This document shows positions 41,342 to 50,555 of a stretch of 64,000 nt of DNA, in pieces. This stretch comes from Desulfosporosinus acididurans. Lineage in GTDB: Bacteria; Bacillota; Desulfitobacteriia; Desulfitobacteriales; Desulfitobacteriaceae. Each line of letters opens with the position of its first letter. Positions within the stretch are counted from its first letter, which is position 1. The notes under the pieces are model-generated. The model saw nothing but the letters and a program-made list of their open reading frames with translations. It did no database searches and was not told the origin of the DNA. The position numbers and the translations under genes are program-made. The stretch covers positions 124,001 through 188,000 of the forward strand of contig NZ_LDZY01000004.1 in NCBI RefSeq assembly GCF_001029285.1. Reading direction: 5' to 3'.

Positions 41342-42184
41342 ATGATACCCAACGTTGACGTAGGGTTAATATGTGGTTCAAGTACTAATTCGATTTCCTT
41401 TCCTAAAGATTTAAAAATACCCGGAACAAAGGTGCTGGGTGAGGCCTTGATTTTTGATACTCCTTATGGGCCGTCGCCGGAATTTACCCATTTTTCTTAT
41501 GCAGGCAAAGAGGCTTTAACATGCCGGATGCATGGCTGGAGACAGGGAGTCACCAGAACTCAGGCTTCTCAGCAAATTTTTTGGGTTTTTCATCAAGCAG
41601 GGGTCCACGTGGTTTTAACTGAGGGCGGGGTCGGGGGAATTAATCATCTGCTAAAACCTCGTGATATTGTTATTCCTCACGATTATTTGGATTTTTCAAT
41701 GCGGAAAGATGTATCCATCGGACTTCCCTATCTGTTAACCATGCGCAATGCAGTTTGCCCGGACTTGATTAAGCTCTTACATGAGACCGTTTTACAAAAC
41801 CAGCCACCGCGCTATGTCTTTGAACGAGGGGTTTATGTTTGTACGGACGGGCGTCATTTTGAAAGTCCATCTGAAGTTCAGATGTTTAAACAGATGGGCG
41901 GTGATATCATCGGACAATCCATGTGTCCGGAAGTATATCTGGCCCGAGAAATCGGAGCCCATTACGCTACGGTCCAGCTTGTTGTTAACTATGCTGAAGG
42001 TATCATCAAGGATTGGGAACACGAGGAATTAGCTGATATTTTTTATAATCAGTCCAATTTCGCCGGCAGAATTTTGTTAAGCGCGATGGCTATGCTTCCT
42101 CAAACCTTTTCCTGTTCTTGTTTGGAACTGCGCCAACCGACAATGCTGCGTGATAAGCTTGAGCCTAAGACTGCGGAGGAATAA
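41342..42184 (+). CDS. purine nucleoside/MTA phosphorylase family protein
   Basis: Phosphorylase-superfamily protein resembling 5'-methylthioadenosine phosphorylase. GLICGSSTN at the start, FTHFSYAGKEALTCRMHGWR, TEGGVGGINHLLKPRDIVIPHDYLDF and the GGDIIGQSMCPEVYLAREIGAHYATVQLVVNYAEG block (with the conserved Met-Glu region altered to MCPE) all fit. 280 residues. Substrate could be methylthioadenosine, S-methylthioinosine or a purine nucleoside. ATG behind GGGGGAG; the TagO-like gene follows in 2 bp. Confidence 0.85.
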   Translation: MIPNVDVGLICGSSTNSISFPKDLKIPGTKVLGEALIFDTPYGPSPEFTHFSYAGKEALTCRMHGWRQGVTRTQASQQIFWVFHQAGVHVVLTEGGVGGINHLLKPRDIVIPHDYLDFSMRKDVSIGLPYLLTMRNAVCPDLIKLLHETVLQNQPPRYVFERGVYVCTDGRHFESPSEVQMFKQMGGDIIGQSMCPEVYLAREIGAHYATVQLVVNYAEGIIKDWEHEELADIFYNQSNFAGRILLSAMAMLPQTFSCSCLELRQPTMLRDKLEPKTAEE

Positions 42185-42186
42185 TC

Positions 42187-43227
42187 ATGGCCTATATAAT
42201 AACCTTTGCCTTGGCCTTAGTAATTGCAGTTGTTTGTACACCGCTGACGATGAAACTGGCCCAAAAATGGGGGGCTATTGCTTATCCGGGAGGGCGTCAC
42301 GTTCATAAAAAGCCTATTCCCCGCTTAGGCGGATTGGCCTTGTACGCCGGTTTTTGGCTGGCGGCTGCATTAACTCAAAAATGGGATCTATCATTCTGGG
42401 GGTTATTTTTAGGCAGTACGTTAATTATGGTGGTCGGTGTATGTGATGACATATGGGAAATTCGTCCGCTCGTAAAGCTCTTTTGGCAAATTGTTTCAGC
42501 GGCGTTGCTCTTTGGCTTTAATTTTTCCATGGATTTTATTTCCCTGCCTATAATCGGGCAGATTAATTTCACAGGTTTTTGGCTTAGTACTATAGGTTTT
42601 GCTTTAATGCTCTTTTGGATCGTTGGCCTGGTTAATACGGTCAATATCTCTGATGGTTTAGACGGTCTTGCCGCAGGGATATGTTTTATGGCGGCACTGC
42701 TATTGTTCTGGTCGGCTAATCGAATCAGTAGTCCTGCAGCGCATCTGACCTTGGCTTTAGCTGGATCACTGCTGGGATTTTTATTGTTTAATTTTCCCCC
42801 GGCAAAGGTATTTATGGGGGATTCCGGTAGTATGTTTCTTGGCTATATTATTGGTGGCCTTTCCATTTACGGATTGCTTAAAACCGCGACAATTTTAGGC
42901 GTGGTTTTTCCGCTTCTCGTTATGGGCATGCCGGTAACGGACTTAACCTTTGCTATTATTCGCCGTAAACTTAGAGGTCAATCCGTGGCCACCGCCGATC
43001 GGGGACATTTGCATCATCGCCTGCTTGACGCGGGACTTACCCAGCGTCAGGCGGTTTTGTCAATGTATGGAATCAGTGCTTGTTTCGGGATTTCTGCAGT
43101 CTTAGGAGCTAAAGGACAATGGATTATGGCTTTAGCCATTCTCATCCTTGTCTTTGCGCTCCTGGTGATTATTTTAATGCGCAGAACTGCGATGCTGGCG
43201 GTTTTTGGCAGACGTCACTCAAAATAA
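42187..43227 (+). CDS. undecaprenyl-phosphate N-acetylhexosamine-1-phosphate transferase (TagO/WecA-like)
   Basis: Polytopic membrane enzyme that begins wall polymer or polysaccharide synthesis on undecaprenyl phosphate. About ten membrane segments; catalytic motifs GVCDDIWEIRP, NISDGLDGLAAG, FMGDSGSMFLG and the cytosolic HLHHRLLDAGLTQRQ loop are intact. 346 residues. ATG behind GGAGGA, coupled to the phosphorylase gene. MraY is excluded by the His-rich loop typical of WecA/TagO. Confidence 0.93.
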   Translation: MAYIITFALALVIAVVCTPLTMKLAQKWGAIAYPGGRHVHKKPIPRLGGLALYAGFWLAAALTQKWDLSFWGLFLGSTLIMVVGVCDDIWEIRPLVKLFWQIVSAALLFGFNFSMDFISLPIIGQINFTGFWLSTIGFALMLFWIVGLVNTVNISDGLDGLAAGICFMAALLLFWSANRISSPAAHLTLALAGSLLGFLLFNFPPAKVFMGDSGSMFLGYIIGGLSIYGLLKTATILGVVFPLLVMGMPVTDLTFAIIRRKLRGQSVATADRGHLHHRLLDAGLTQRQAVLSMYGISACFGISAVLGAKGQWIMALAILILVFALLVIILMRRTAMLAVFGRRHSK

Positions 43228-43269
43228 AATCTTGATTATCCCGAATCTGTTCTTTATAGTTTTCTTCAC

Positions 43270-43317
43270 ACTTATACCCCCCGCGATGCATATGATGATC
43301 GGAAAGGGGGTATAAGT
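43270..43317 (+). promoter_or_regulatory. perfect inverted repeat masking the GH18 ribosome site
   Basis: ACTTATACCCCC (43270-43281) and GGGGGTATAAGT (43306-43317) are exact complements. The right arm contains the GGGGG ribosome site and ends on the base before the ATG at 43318. If transcribed it forms a 12-bp stem with a 24-base loop that would hide the site. It could alternatively be a protein operator. Confidence 0.7.
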
Positions 43318-44274
43318 ATGCCATTGAATGTTTTTGCCTTTTACAATGGTCTGACGGAACAAGTAAAGGGTTACCCATATTTAGCACGTTACGGAAATAC
43401 TATCGATCAGTTGGATATTTTTCAAGTATCCATTCAGAATGATGGAACACTTCAGGGCCGACCCAGTCAAAAAATAATAACCGAAGCCCATGCCAAGGGG
43501 ATCAAGGTTTTTTTAACCGTCAGCAACTTGACACAGAGGGGACTCTTTTCGACAGATTTAATGACCCAGTTGGTGCGGGACCGACAATTCGCCGATTATA
43601 CTTGGGGGAACATACGGAATCTTCTGGCACAGTATCAGTTTGATGGAGTCAATCTAGATTTGGAAAAGACGAGTCCTGGGGACCGATATCTTTTCACTCA
43701 GCTTATCCAAAGATGGTCAACTTTGTTTCATCAAGCGAACTATATTGTTACTATTGATGTTCCGGCAAAGTCCTCGAGTGAACCTCTTGATCCGTGGAAA
43801 GGTGTCTTTGACTATCAGGCTCTCGGCCAGGTTGTTGATGAGGTTATCATCATGACTTATGAAGAGCATTGGCCGGCAAGTCCTCCGGGATCAGTAGCTT
43901 CCTTGCCTTGGGTCAATGAGAGTTTAAACTATGCTTTAGCAAATATCCCGGCCCGTAAAATCTATATGGGTATTCCTCTTTATGGCTATGATTGGTCAGA
44001 ACGAGGCGGGGCGCAGAGCATCAGTTACCAAAGGGCAGTAGACCTTGCTAAACGTTATGGCGCCCCCATCCTTTGGGATTCAAGACAACACGGCTTGCAT
44101 TTTCGCTATGAAACTATGGGTGTTAAACATACTGTTTATTTTGAAGATCCTCGCAGCTTGAAGGATAAGCTGGATCTTGCTTTAAGTAAGGGCATTCGAG
44201 GAGTAGCCCTTTGGGAAATGAATTTAAGTTATCCTGCAGTGTGGGAAGTACTTCAAGTATATTCAGCGCGTTAA
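43318..44274 (+). CDS. glycoside hydrolase family 18 protein (YaaH/YdhD-like)
   Basis: TIM-barrel hydrolase acting on N-acetylglucosamine polymers, probably cell-wall or spore-cortex related. The catalytic motif is FDGVNLDLE (about residues 107-115, with the acid Glu), followed by IIMTYEEHWPASPPGSVASLPWV and IYMGIPLYGYDW, typical of spore-germination GH18 proteins. 318 residues. No LysM domain and no signal peptide, unlike many relatives. ATG at 43318. Confidence 0.9.
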   Translation: MPLNVFAFYNGLTEQVKGYPYLARYGNTIDQLDIFQVSIQNDGTLQGRPSQKIITEAHAKGIKVFLTVSNLTQRGLFSTDLMTQLVRDRQFADYTWGNIRNLLAQYQFDGVNLDLEKTSPGDRYLFTQLIQRWSTLFHQANYIVTIDVPAKSSSEPLDPWKGVFDYQALGQVVDEVIIMTYEEHWPASPPGSVASLPWVNESLNYALANIPARKIYMGIPLYGYDWSERGGAQSISYQRAVDLAKRYGAPILWDSRQHGLHFRYETMGVKHTVYFEDPRSLKDKLDLALSKGIRGVALWEMNLSYPAVWEVLQVYSAR

Positions 44275-44297
44275 AGCGATCAGATGGAGGTTAAAGA

Positions 44298-44999
44298 ATG
44301 AATATTCGTTTCCACGGACATTCGTGTTTTGAAATTGAGAGCGAGGCGGGAAAAATCATCATTGATCCCTATCTGAGAGGGAACCCAAGTACTACAGCGA
44401 AACCTGAAGACTTTAAACAGCTTGATGCTATTTTGGTTACCCACGGTCATCACGATCATTTAGGCGATGCTGTAGAATTGTCGCAACAAACAGGTGCTCC
44501 AGTTATTGCAGTCTATGAGCTGGCAGCCTATTGCCAAAGTCAAGGTGCAGCAACTCATGGTATGCATATTGGAGGGAAATATCTTTTTCCTTTCGGATGG
44601 GTTAAGCTTACATTGGCACTTCATGGTTCAGGGATTGAAGAAACAGCAGGAGGGCCTATGATTTATGGCGGCCCGCCCTGCGGTTTTCTTCTTCAAATAG
44701 AAGGGAAATGGATTTACCATGCCGGAGATACCGGGTTATTTGGAGACATGGAGCTGATTGGTTTGCGGCATCCTTTGGAAGTCGCCATGCTGCCTATTGG
44801 TGATAACTTTGTCATGGGCGTCGAAGAAGCGGCCCACGCATCCCAATTACTGCGTTCCAAAGTAGTTATCCCCATGCATTACAATACTTTTCCCCTTATC
44901 AACCAAGATGTTAACGAGTTCCTGCGCATGCTGCAGCGCAGAGTACCTGAGACGAAGGGCATAGTACTTAAAGCAGGGGAATCTTTTGAAATAGCTTAG
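44298..44999 (+). CDS. metal-dependent hydrolase of the beta-lactamase fold (UPF0173/YtkL type)
   Basis: Metallo-beta-lactamase-fold hydrolase of unknown substrate. Metal motifs: FHGHSCFEIE at the N-terminus, VTHGHHDHLGDAVE, HAGDTGLFGDM and VVIPMHYNTFPLI. 233 residues, the usual length. ATG behind TGGAGG. Related to UlaG-like lactonases; role not known. Confidence 0.9.
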   Translation: MNIRFHGHSCFEIESEAGKIIIDPYLRGNPSTTAKPEDFKQLDAILVTHGHHDHLGDAVELSQQTGAPVIAVYELAAYCQSQGAATHGMHIGGKYLFPFGWVKLTLALHGSGIEETAGGPMIYGGPPCGFLLQIEGKWIYHAGDTGLFGDMELIGLRHPLEVAMLPIGDNFVMGVEEAAHASQLLRSKVVIPMHYNTFPLINQDVNEFLRMLQRRVPETKGIVLKAGESFEIA

Positions 45000-45053
45000 T
45001 CCATATACATAGAACATATTAAATAAAATAAATACTGAACAATAATTTTGCTG

Positions 45054-45092
45054 AAATATTCCGCTTGTAGATCAGGCGGGATATTTTTATTT
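45054..45092 (+). terminator. terminator after the MBL hydrolase gene
   Basis: AAATATTCCGC pairs with GCGGGATATTT (one T-G) and is followed by TTATTT. Confidence 0.8.
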
Positions 45093-45128
45093 AAAAAGGG
45101 TAAAACTTTTAGAAAAGGAGATGAGAAC

Positions 45129-45269
45129 ATGACCAGAAAAATGTGTGCGCTTCGTTGCCTTTACGGAGTTGACGGACGTTGCCGCTTAGAACATTTGCTA
45201 GGAGATAGAGGACCAAATTGTCCGCATTATGAAGAAGATGCATTTACCATGAGCAGGGGGAGAATATAA
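45129..45269 (+). CDS. 46-residue Cys-rich protein
   Basis: MTRKMCALRCLYGVDGRC then NCPHYEE: four Cys and a His in 46 residues suggest a small metal-binding knuckle. ATG is preceded by AAAAGGAG at proper distance, which supports translation. It abuts the SspF-like gene and the two are likely co-transcribed. I do not know a function. Confidence 0.7.
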   Translation: MTRKMCALRCLYGVDGRCRLEHLLGDRGPNCPHYEEDAFTMSRGRI

Positions 45270-45270
45270 G

Positions 45271-45468
45271 ATGAAATCAGCAAAACCAAGAGTAAGGCGA
45301 ACAGACCCCTTAGAGCCATTGAAAATGGAAATAGCCGCAGAATTGGGACTTTTAGAGCAAGTTAAGACCAAAGGATGGCACTCCTTAAACGCCAAAGATG
45401 CCGGCAAGATCGGCGGGTTAATGACCCAACGGCGGAGACGGGAAAATCTTAAAGATAGAAACGAATAA
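45271..45468 (+). CDS. alpha/beta-type small acid-soluble spore protein (SspF-like)
   Basis: DNA-binding protein of dormant spores. After a basic N-terminus it reads LKMEIAAELGLLEQVKTKGW, followed by LNAKDAGKIGGLMTQRRRR, matching the SspF pattern (acidic-hydrophobic helix, GW, DAG, Gly-rich turn, basic end). 65 residues. ATG behind GGGGGAG. Implies a spore-former. The extra basic tails are not in standard alpha/beta SASPs. Confidence 0.82.
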   Translation: MKSAKPRVRRTDPLEPLKMEIAAELGLLEQVKTKGWHSLNAKDAGKIGGLMTQRRRRENLKDRNE

Positions 45469-45536
45469 GCTAGTTCGATCTTCAATCATATGGTATAATC
45501 AATGATTGTATAGTAATAGGTGGGGAGCGTTATCAC

Positions 45537-46799
45537 TTGACAAAACATCAACAAATATTAACATTCATTGAAGATTTAGCTATCGGAAGTAAGGTTTCTG
45601 TCCGTTTTATTGCTAAAGCCTTAGACGTCAGTGAAGGGACAGCTTATCGTGCCATTAAAGAAGCTGAGGCTAAGGGGTTAGTTCGCTCAATTCCCAAAGT
45701 TGGTACCATACGAATTGAAGGGGTTAAGGAACGCCAGATCGAGGATTTAACGTTGCGCGAAGTGTCTCAGATCGCCGAAGGTGTTGTTATCTGTGGCTTT
45801 GAGCATCTCGATCGCTCCCCTCATAAATTTGTTATTGCATCTATGGAGCTTGATGCAATGGGGCGTTATTTGGAAGAAAATGCTTTGTGCATTATGGGCA
45901 ATCGTCATGATGCTCAGATTCTGGCTTTAGAACATAATGCTTCCTTATTAATTACAGGAGGCTTAGAACCTGACGAAGACGTTGTAGCTTTGGCGCGGCA
46001 GCGTGAGTTAGTCATTATTCAATCACCCTATGATACCTTTGCCGTGACTTCGATGATTAATCGCGCTCTCTATGATCGGTTAATTCAAAAAGAACTCATT
46101 TTAGTCGAAGATATTATGGTCAAAGATGTTAAGTATTTGAATGTTGATGCTACCGTAGAAGATTGGCGGAATCTTTCCCAAAGTACAGACCATAGCCGTT
46201 TTCCAGTCGTTGATAATGACATGAATCTTGTGGGAATTGTCACGGCGGTTGATGTTGCCGGGGAGGATCTCAAAGCTCCGATCAAGGACGTTATGAACGG
46301 CAATCCCTTTATGGTTGGCCGCGATGATCCTGTAACCCATATTTCGCGAATTATGGTTTGGGAAGGATGGGAAATTGCGGTCGTAGCGGATCAGGGTAAG
46401 TTAATAGGCATTGTTAGTTTACAAGATGTCATTGAAGCTTATCAGCAAGTCCAGAAACAGCCTCAGTTCGGAGAGACCGTTGATAATCTAGTGTTAAGCG
46501 GATTTCGGTTTGTTGATGATTCCGAACATCTTTCCATTGAAGGTGAAATTACCAATGCCATGGTGGATGACTACGGATCAGCCAGTTGTGGTGTTATAGT
46601 TACAGTCATGAACATGGCTGGATATATCGGGCTTCGCAAGAAATACAAACTCAACGCAATTACCGAAAACTTTACCCTCTATCAGCTTCAGCCCATACCC
46701 GTAGGGACGGAAATTACCGTTACTGCTAAACTTCTCTTGGTAGCTAAGAAACATTGTAATATTGAAGTAGAAGTTAAGGTGGGGTTGAAAATGAAATAG
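45537..46799 (+). CDS. HTH-DRTGG-CBS-hotdog regulator (YtoI-like)
   Basis: Probable ligand-sensing transcription regulator. In order: a winged helix (RFIAKALDVSEGTAYRAIKEAEAKGLV, residues 20-50), a DRTGG domain (about 70-185), two CBS motifs (about 190-310; VEDIMVKDVKYLNVDATVEDW, PIKDVMNGNPFMVGRDDPV) and a C-terminal hotdog thioesterase-like domain (330-418). CBS pairs usually bind adenine nucleotides. 420 residues. TTG start about 9 bases behind GGGGAG. Confidence 0.9.
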   Translation: MTKHQQILTFIEDLAIGSKVSVRFIAKALDVSEGTAYRAIKEAEAKGLVRSIPKVGTIRIEGVKERQIEDLTLREVSQIAEGVVICGFEHLDRSPHKFVIASMELDAMGRYLEENALCIMGNRHDAQILALEHNASLLITGGLEPDEDVVALARQRELVIIQSPYDTFAVTSMINRALYDRLIQKELILVEDIMVKDVKYLNVDATVEDWRNLSQSTDHSRFPVVDNDMNLVGIVTAVDVAGEDLKAPIKDVMNGNPFMVGRDDPVTHISRIMVWEGWEIAVVADQGKLIGIVSLQDVIEAYQQVQKQPQFGETVDNLVLSGFRFVDDSEHLSIEGEITNAMVDDYGSASCGVIVTVMNMAGYIGLRKKYKLNAITENFTLYQLQPIPVGTEITVTAKLLLVAKKHCNIEVEVKVGLKMK

Positions 46800-46936
46800 T
46801 TGCTAAAGGTCTGATGACAGCACGTATCGGAGATAAAAAACTGGTGAATGAAAGCAGTTCATTAATTTAATTGAAGATGAATTTATCCCTTGACAAAGTT
46901 ACAAGTTACAAATGAATCAACAATTATTAAATGACG

Positions 46937-46957
46937 GGTCTTGAATTTTTCAAGGCC
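46937..46957 (+). terminator. short hairpin before dnaE
   Basis: GGTCTTGAA-TTT-TTCAAGGCC (one T-G pair) followed by TTTGC. It may terminate the preceding gene or act as a leader hairpin for dnaE; the U-tract is only three bases. Confidence 0.4.
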
Positions 46958-46986
46958 TTTGCTAATATCTTGAGGAGAGATATGTG

Positions 46987-49900
46987 ATGTTTGTTCACCT
47001 CCACAACCATACGGAGTACAGTCTGCTTGACGGAGCTGCCCGCATTAATAATTTAGTCAAGCGTGCTGCTGAATTGAATATGCCGGCACTGGCAATTACC
47101 GATCATGGGGTAATGTATGGAGTCGTTGATTTCTACAAAGCGTGCCGCAAAATGGGCATTAAGCCGATTATCGGATGTGAAGTTTATGTTGCGCCCAATA
47201 AGCGGACGGATAAAGTTCCGGGAAGAGATGATAAAAACTACCATCTAGTTCTTCTCGCGGAGAATGAAGAAGGATATCGTAACTTGATCCGCTTAGTATC
47301 CATGGCTCATATTGAAGGCTTTTACTATAAGCCTAGAGTAGATAAAGAAATTCTGCACAACTATTCCCGCGGAATTATTGCCCTTAGTGCCTGTTTGGCC
47401 GGTGAAGTGGCAGATTTTCTCCTTAATGATCAATTAGAAATGGCAGTTCAAAGCGCGCTGGATTATGAAAGGATTTTTGGCAAAGGTAATTTTTATCTTG
47501 AAATTCAGGACCATGGAATTGACAAACAGCTAAAGGTTATGCAGGGAATATGGAAGATTCATGAACTCACGGGAATTCCTATTGCAGCAACTAATGACGT
47601 GCATTATGTAAATCGTGACGATGCTCTTGTCCAAGATGCACTGCTGAGTATCCAAACCGGCAAGACCTTAACAGATACCTCGAGAATGAGGTTTTCAAGT
47701 CAGGAACTTTTTCTTAAATCAGAACAAGAAATGGCCCTGCTGTTTGGAGAACATCCTGAGGTTTTAGACAATACTGTTAAAATTGCCGAACGTTGTCAGG
47801 TAGATTTTAAGTTTGGCGAAAATTTCTTGCCGGTTTTTGACGTTCCCCCCGGATACACCTTAGACGGATATCTGGAAGCTCAATGCCAAGAGGCTTTTCC
47901 GCGCTTCTATCCCCAAATGACTAAAAATGAATGTGATCGTTTAGACTATGAGCTTCGAATTATTTCTCAGACCGGCTTTTCGGGATATTTCCTGATTGTT
48001 GCTGACTTTTGCCGATTTGCCAGAGAGAACGGGGTAGCTGTCGGTCCGGGACGGGGCTCTGCTGCTGCCAGCATGGTCGCGTACTTGCTTGGAATCACTT
48101 CCGTTGAACCACTTAGTCATGATTTGTTGTTCGAACGTTTTTTAAATCCGGAGCGAATTTCTATGCCGGATATTGATATAGATTTTGACCCGGAGGGCCG
48201 TGAGCGAGTTATTCGCTATGTGACGGAAAAATACGGTTCAGACAAGGTTTGCCAGATTATTACCTTTGGAACCATGGGGGCCAAAGCAGCTATTCGAGAC
48301 GGGGGGAGGGTGTTGGCGATTCCTTTGGCCCGTGTGGATAAAGTTGCCAAGGCCATTCCTTCAGATCCGGGTATAACTTTGGAAAAGGCTCTGCAGGTGT
48401 CTCCGGATTTAGCTCAAATGGTCGAAGAGGATGAAGAAATTAGGAGGCTTTATAAGCTGGCCCAATCCCTTGAAGGTATGACGAGGCACGCATCTACCCA
48501 TGCCGCAGGGGTCGTGATTTCTAAAGATCCCTTGATGAATCATTTGCCTCTGCAGAGAACTTCAGAGGATTTTGTAATGACTCAATTTCCTATGAAAATA
48601 GTTGAAGAAATTGGGTTGTTAAAGATGGACTTTCTCGGCTTGAGAAATTTAACTATCATCCAAGAGGCAGTGAAACGGGTAGAGGAAACTCAGGGGATCA
48701 AACTTGATTTGCGGGCGCTGTCTTTAGATGATCGTAAAACTTATCAACTGCTTGCCTCAGGAAACAGCACTGGGATCTTTCAGTTTGAGTCCGGTGGGAT
48801 GAGAGCCGTCCTCAAAGAAGTAAAACCAACCTGTTTCGAGGATATTATTGCAGTGGGAGCATTATATCGGCCGGGTCCTATGGATCAGATCCCCGAGTTT
48901 ATTCGCCGCAAGCATGGGGGCCAAATCACCTACTTACACCCCAAATTAGAACCCATACTTAGATCAACCTACGGAATTATCGTTTATCAGGAACAGGTTA
49001 TGCAGATTGCCAGAGATTTGGCAGGTTATTCTTTAGGGCGGGCAGATTTGTTAAGACGGGCTATGGGAAAAAAGAAAAAGGAGATTATGGCTGAGGAACG
49101 TCAGAACTTTATTTACGGCCTGCAGGATGAAAAGGGACAGTGGCTTATTCCGGGGGCCCTTCGCCTCGGTTTAACCAGTGAAAAGGCTGAAGAAATTTTT
49201 GATTTAATGGCCAAGTTTGCGGAATACGGTTTTAATAAAGGGCATGCTACTGCTTATGCTGTGATCTCGTATCAGACAGCTTATTTAAAGGCAAACTATC
49301 CCTTAGAATTTATGGCAGCTCTTTTAAGCAGTGTCATGGGTTCTCCCGATAAAATATCGTTCTATATACAGGATGCCAAACAAAATGGAATTGAAGTTCT
49401 TCCGCCGGATGTGCAGTACAGTCAAATAGGATTTTCCACAGAAAAAAGGGCCATTCGTTTTGGACTGGGGGCCATCCGCAATGTTGGAGTCAATGTGCTG
49501 GAAAAAATCTTGGAAGTCAGACAAGACGGCCCCTTCAAATCTCTTTATGATTTCTGTATGCGCGTGGATCAAAAGGTCTTAAACCGACGTGTTCTGGAAA
49601 GCTTAATTCGGTCGGGAGCCATGAGTTCCTTTGGCACTCGGGTTCAGGCCTTGGCAGTTCTCGATCAGGTTCTGGACACTGCTCAGCGGCGGCAAAAAGA
49701 TCGGAATAATGGTCAATTCTCCCTTTTTGATCTAACCGAAGATATGGACCAAGGAATTACCCTGCCTGAACTGCCCGAGTTTAATGAACGAGAAATTCTG
49801 GAGATGGAACGCGAATATTTGGGCCTTTATTTAAGCGGTCATCCCCTTTCGACGGTTATTCCACAACTAAAGCCTTTTGTCTCTTCGGATATTTTGACTT

Positions 49901-50469
49901 GCCTTGAAAGCGAAGAAGAAAAAAAAGTTGTTCTTGGAGGTCTAGTGACCAGCTTACGGCAAACAGTAACTAAAAAGGGCGAAATGATGGCGAGCTTTAT
50001 TTTAGAAGATTTGACCAGCGGAATTGAAGTCTTAGTGTTCCCGCGAGTCTTTGCCTTCACTCGGTCCTTGAATAATGACCAAGTGGTTGTTGTAGCCGGC
50101 AGGTACAATATTCGCGATGATGAAAAGAAGATCTTTGCCGAGAGGATTACCCGCCTAGAAGAACTTAAACCCTCTGCAGAACTTGTATATGAGACTAAAT
50201 CTCCAAATTCCTCGGCTCAAGATGCGGGGCAGCGGCTTTTTTTAAGATTTTCCAGCAATGAAAGCAACCACATGGCGGACGTTTTGGAAATTTTGAGACG
50301 TTATCCAGGGAATCAGCCAGTTTATTTTTATTTTGCGGATAATCAGAAGGTTATTGAGGGTAATCGTGAGTTTTGGGTAACTGATGATGAGGAATTACGA
50401 AATGCTTTGCTTAGGGTTCTGGGTAAAAGTAATGTTGTCTGGAAACCAGGAAAAATTTCACCGAAATAA
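46987..50469 (+). CDS. dnaE: DNA polymerase III alpha subunit DnaE
   Basis: Replicative polymerase of the DnaE1-like group. An N-terminal PHP domain (FVHLHNHTEYSLLDG, ITDHGVMYGVVDF) is followed by the family C palm with catalytic acids in PDIDIDFD, FLNPERISM, then helix-hairpin-helix and an OB fold (KKVVLGGLVTSLRQTVTKKGEMM) near 985-1070. 1160 residues, complete. ATG at 46987, 7 bases after GAGGAGA; an ATG at 46982 opens directly into TGA. PHP metal residues appear conserved, so intrinsic exonuclease activity is possible. Confidence 0.96.
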   Translation: MFVHLHNHTEYSLLDGAARINNLVKRAAELNMPALAITDHGVMYGVVDFYKACRKMGIKPIIGCEVYVAPNKRTDKVPGRDDKNYHLVLLAENEEGYRNLIRLVSMAHIEGFYYKPRVDKEILHNYSRGIIALSACLAGEVADFLLNDQLEMAVQSALDYERIFGKGNFYLEIQDHGIDKQLKVMQGIWKIHELTGIPIAATNDVHYVNRDDALVQDALLSIQTGKTLTDTSRMRFSSQELFLKSEQEMALLFGEHPEVLDNTVKIAERCQVDFKFGENFLPVFDVPPGYTLDGYLEAQCQEAFPRFYPQMTKNECDRLDYELRIISQTGFSGYFLIVADFCRFARENGVAVGPGRGSAAASMVAYLLGITSVEPLSHDLLFERFLNPERISMPDIDIDFDPEGRERVIRYVTEKYGSDKVCQIITFGTMGAKAAIRDGGRVLAIPLARVDKVAKAIPSDPGITLEKALQVSPDLAQMVEEDEEIRRLYKLAQSLEGMTRHASTHAAGVVISKDPLMNHLPLQRTSEDFVMTQFPMKIVEEIGLLKMDFLGLRNLTIIQEAVKRVEETQGIKLDLRALSLDDRKTYQLLASGNSTGIFQFESGGMRAVLKEVKPTCFEDIIAVGALYRPGPMDQIPEFIRRKHGGQITYLHPKLEPILRSTYGIIVYQEQVMQIARDLAGYSLGRADLLRRAMGKKKKEIMAEERQNFIYGLQDEKGQWLIPGALRLGLTSEKAEEIFDLMAKFAEYGFNKGHATAYAVISYQTAYLKANYPLEFMAALLSSVMGSPDKISFYIQDAKQNGIEVLPPDVQYSQIGFSTEKRAIRFGLGAIRNVGVNVLEKILEVRQDGPFKSLYDFCMRVDQKVLNRRVLESLIRSGAMSSFGTRVQALAVLDQVLDTAQRRQKDRNNGQFSLFDLTEDMDQGITLPELPEFNEREILEMEREYLGLYLSGHPLSTVIPQLKPFVSSDILTCLESEEEKKVVLGGLVTSLRQTVTKKGEMMASFILEDLTSGIEVLVFPRVFAFTRSLNNDQVVVVAGRYNIRDDEKKIFAERITRLEELKPSAELVYETKSPNSSAQDAGQRLFLRFSSNESNHMADVLEILRRYPGNQPVYFYFADNQKVIEGNREFWVTDDEELRNALLRVLGKSNVVWKPGKISPK

Positions 50470-50555
50470 TTTTGTTAGCAGGATTTCTGTGTTTTAAGGC
50501 GAAACCCATGAAAATATCCTGATATCTTGGTATCCTGAAATAAAGGAGATTGAAT

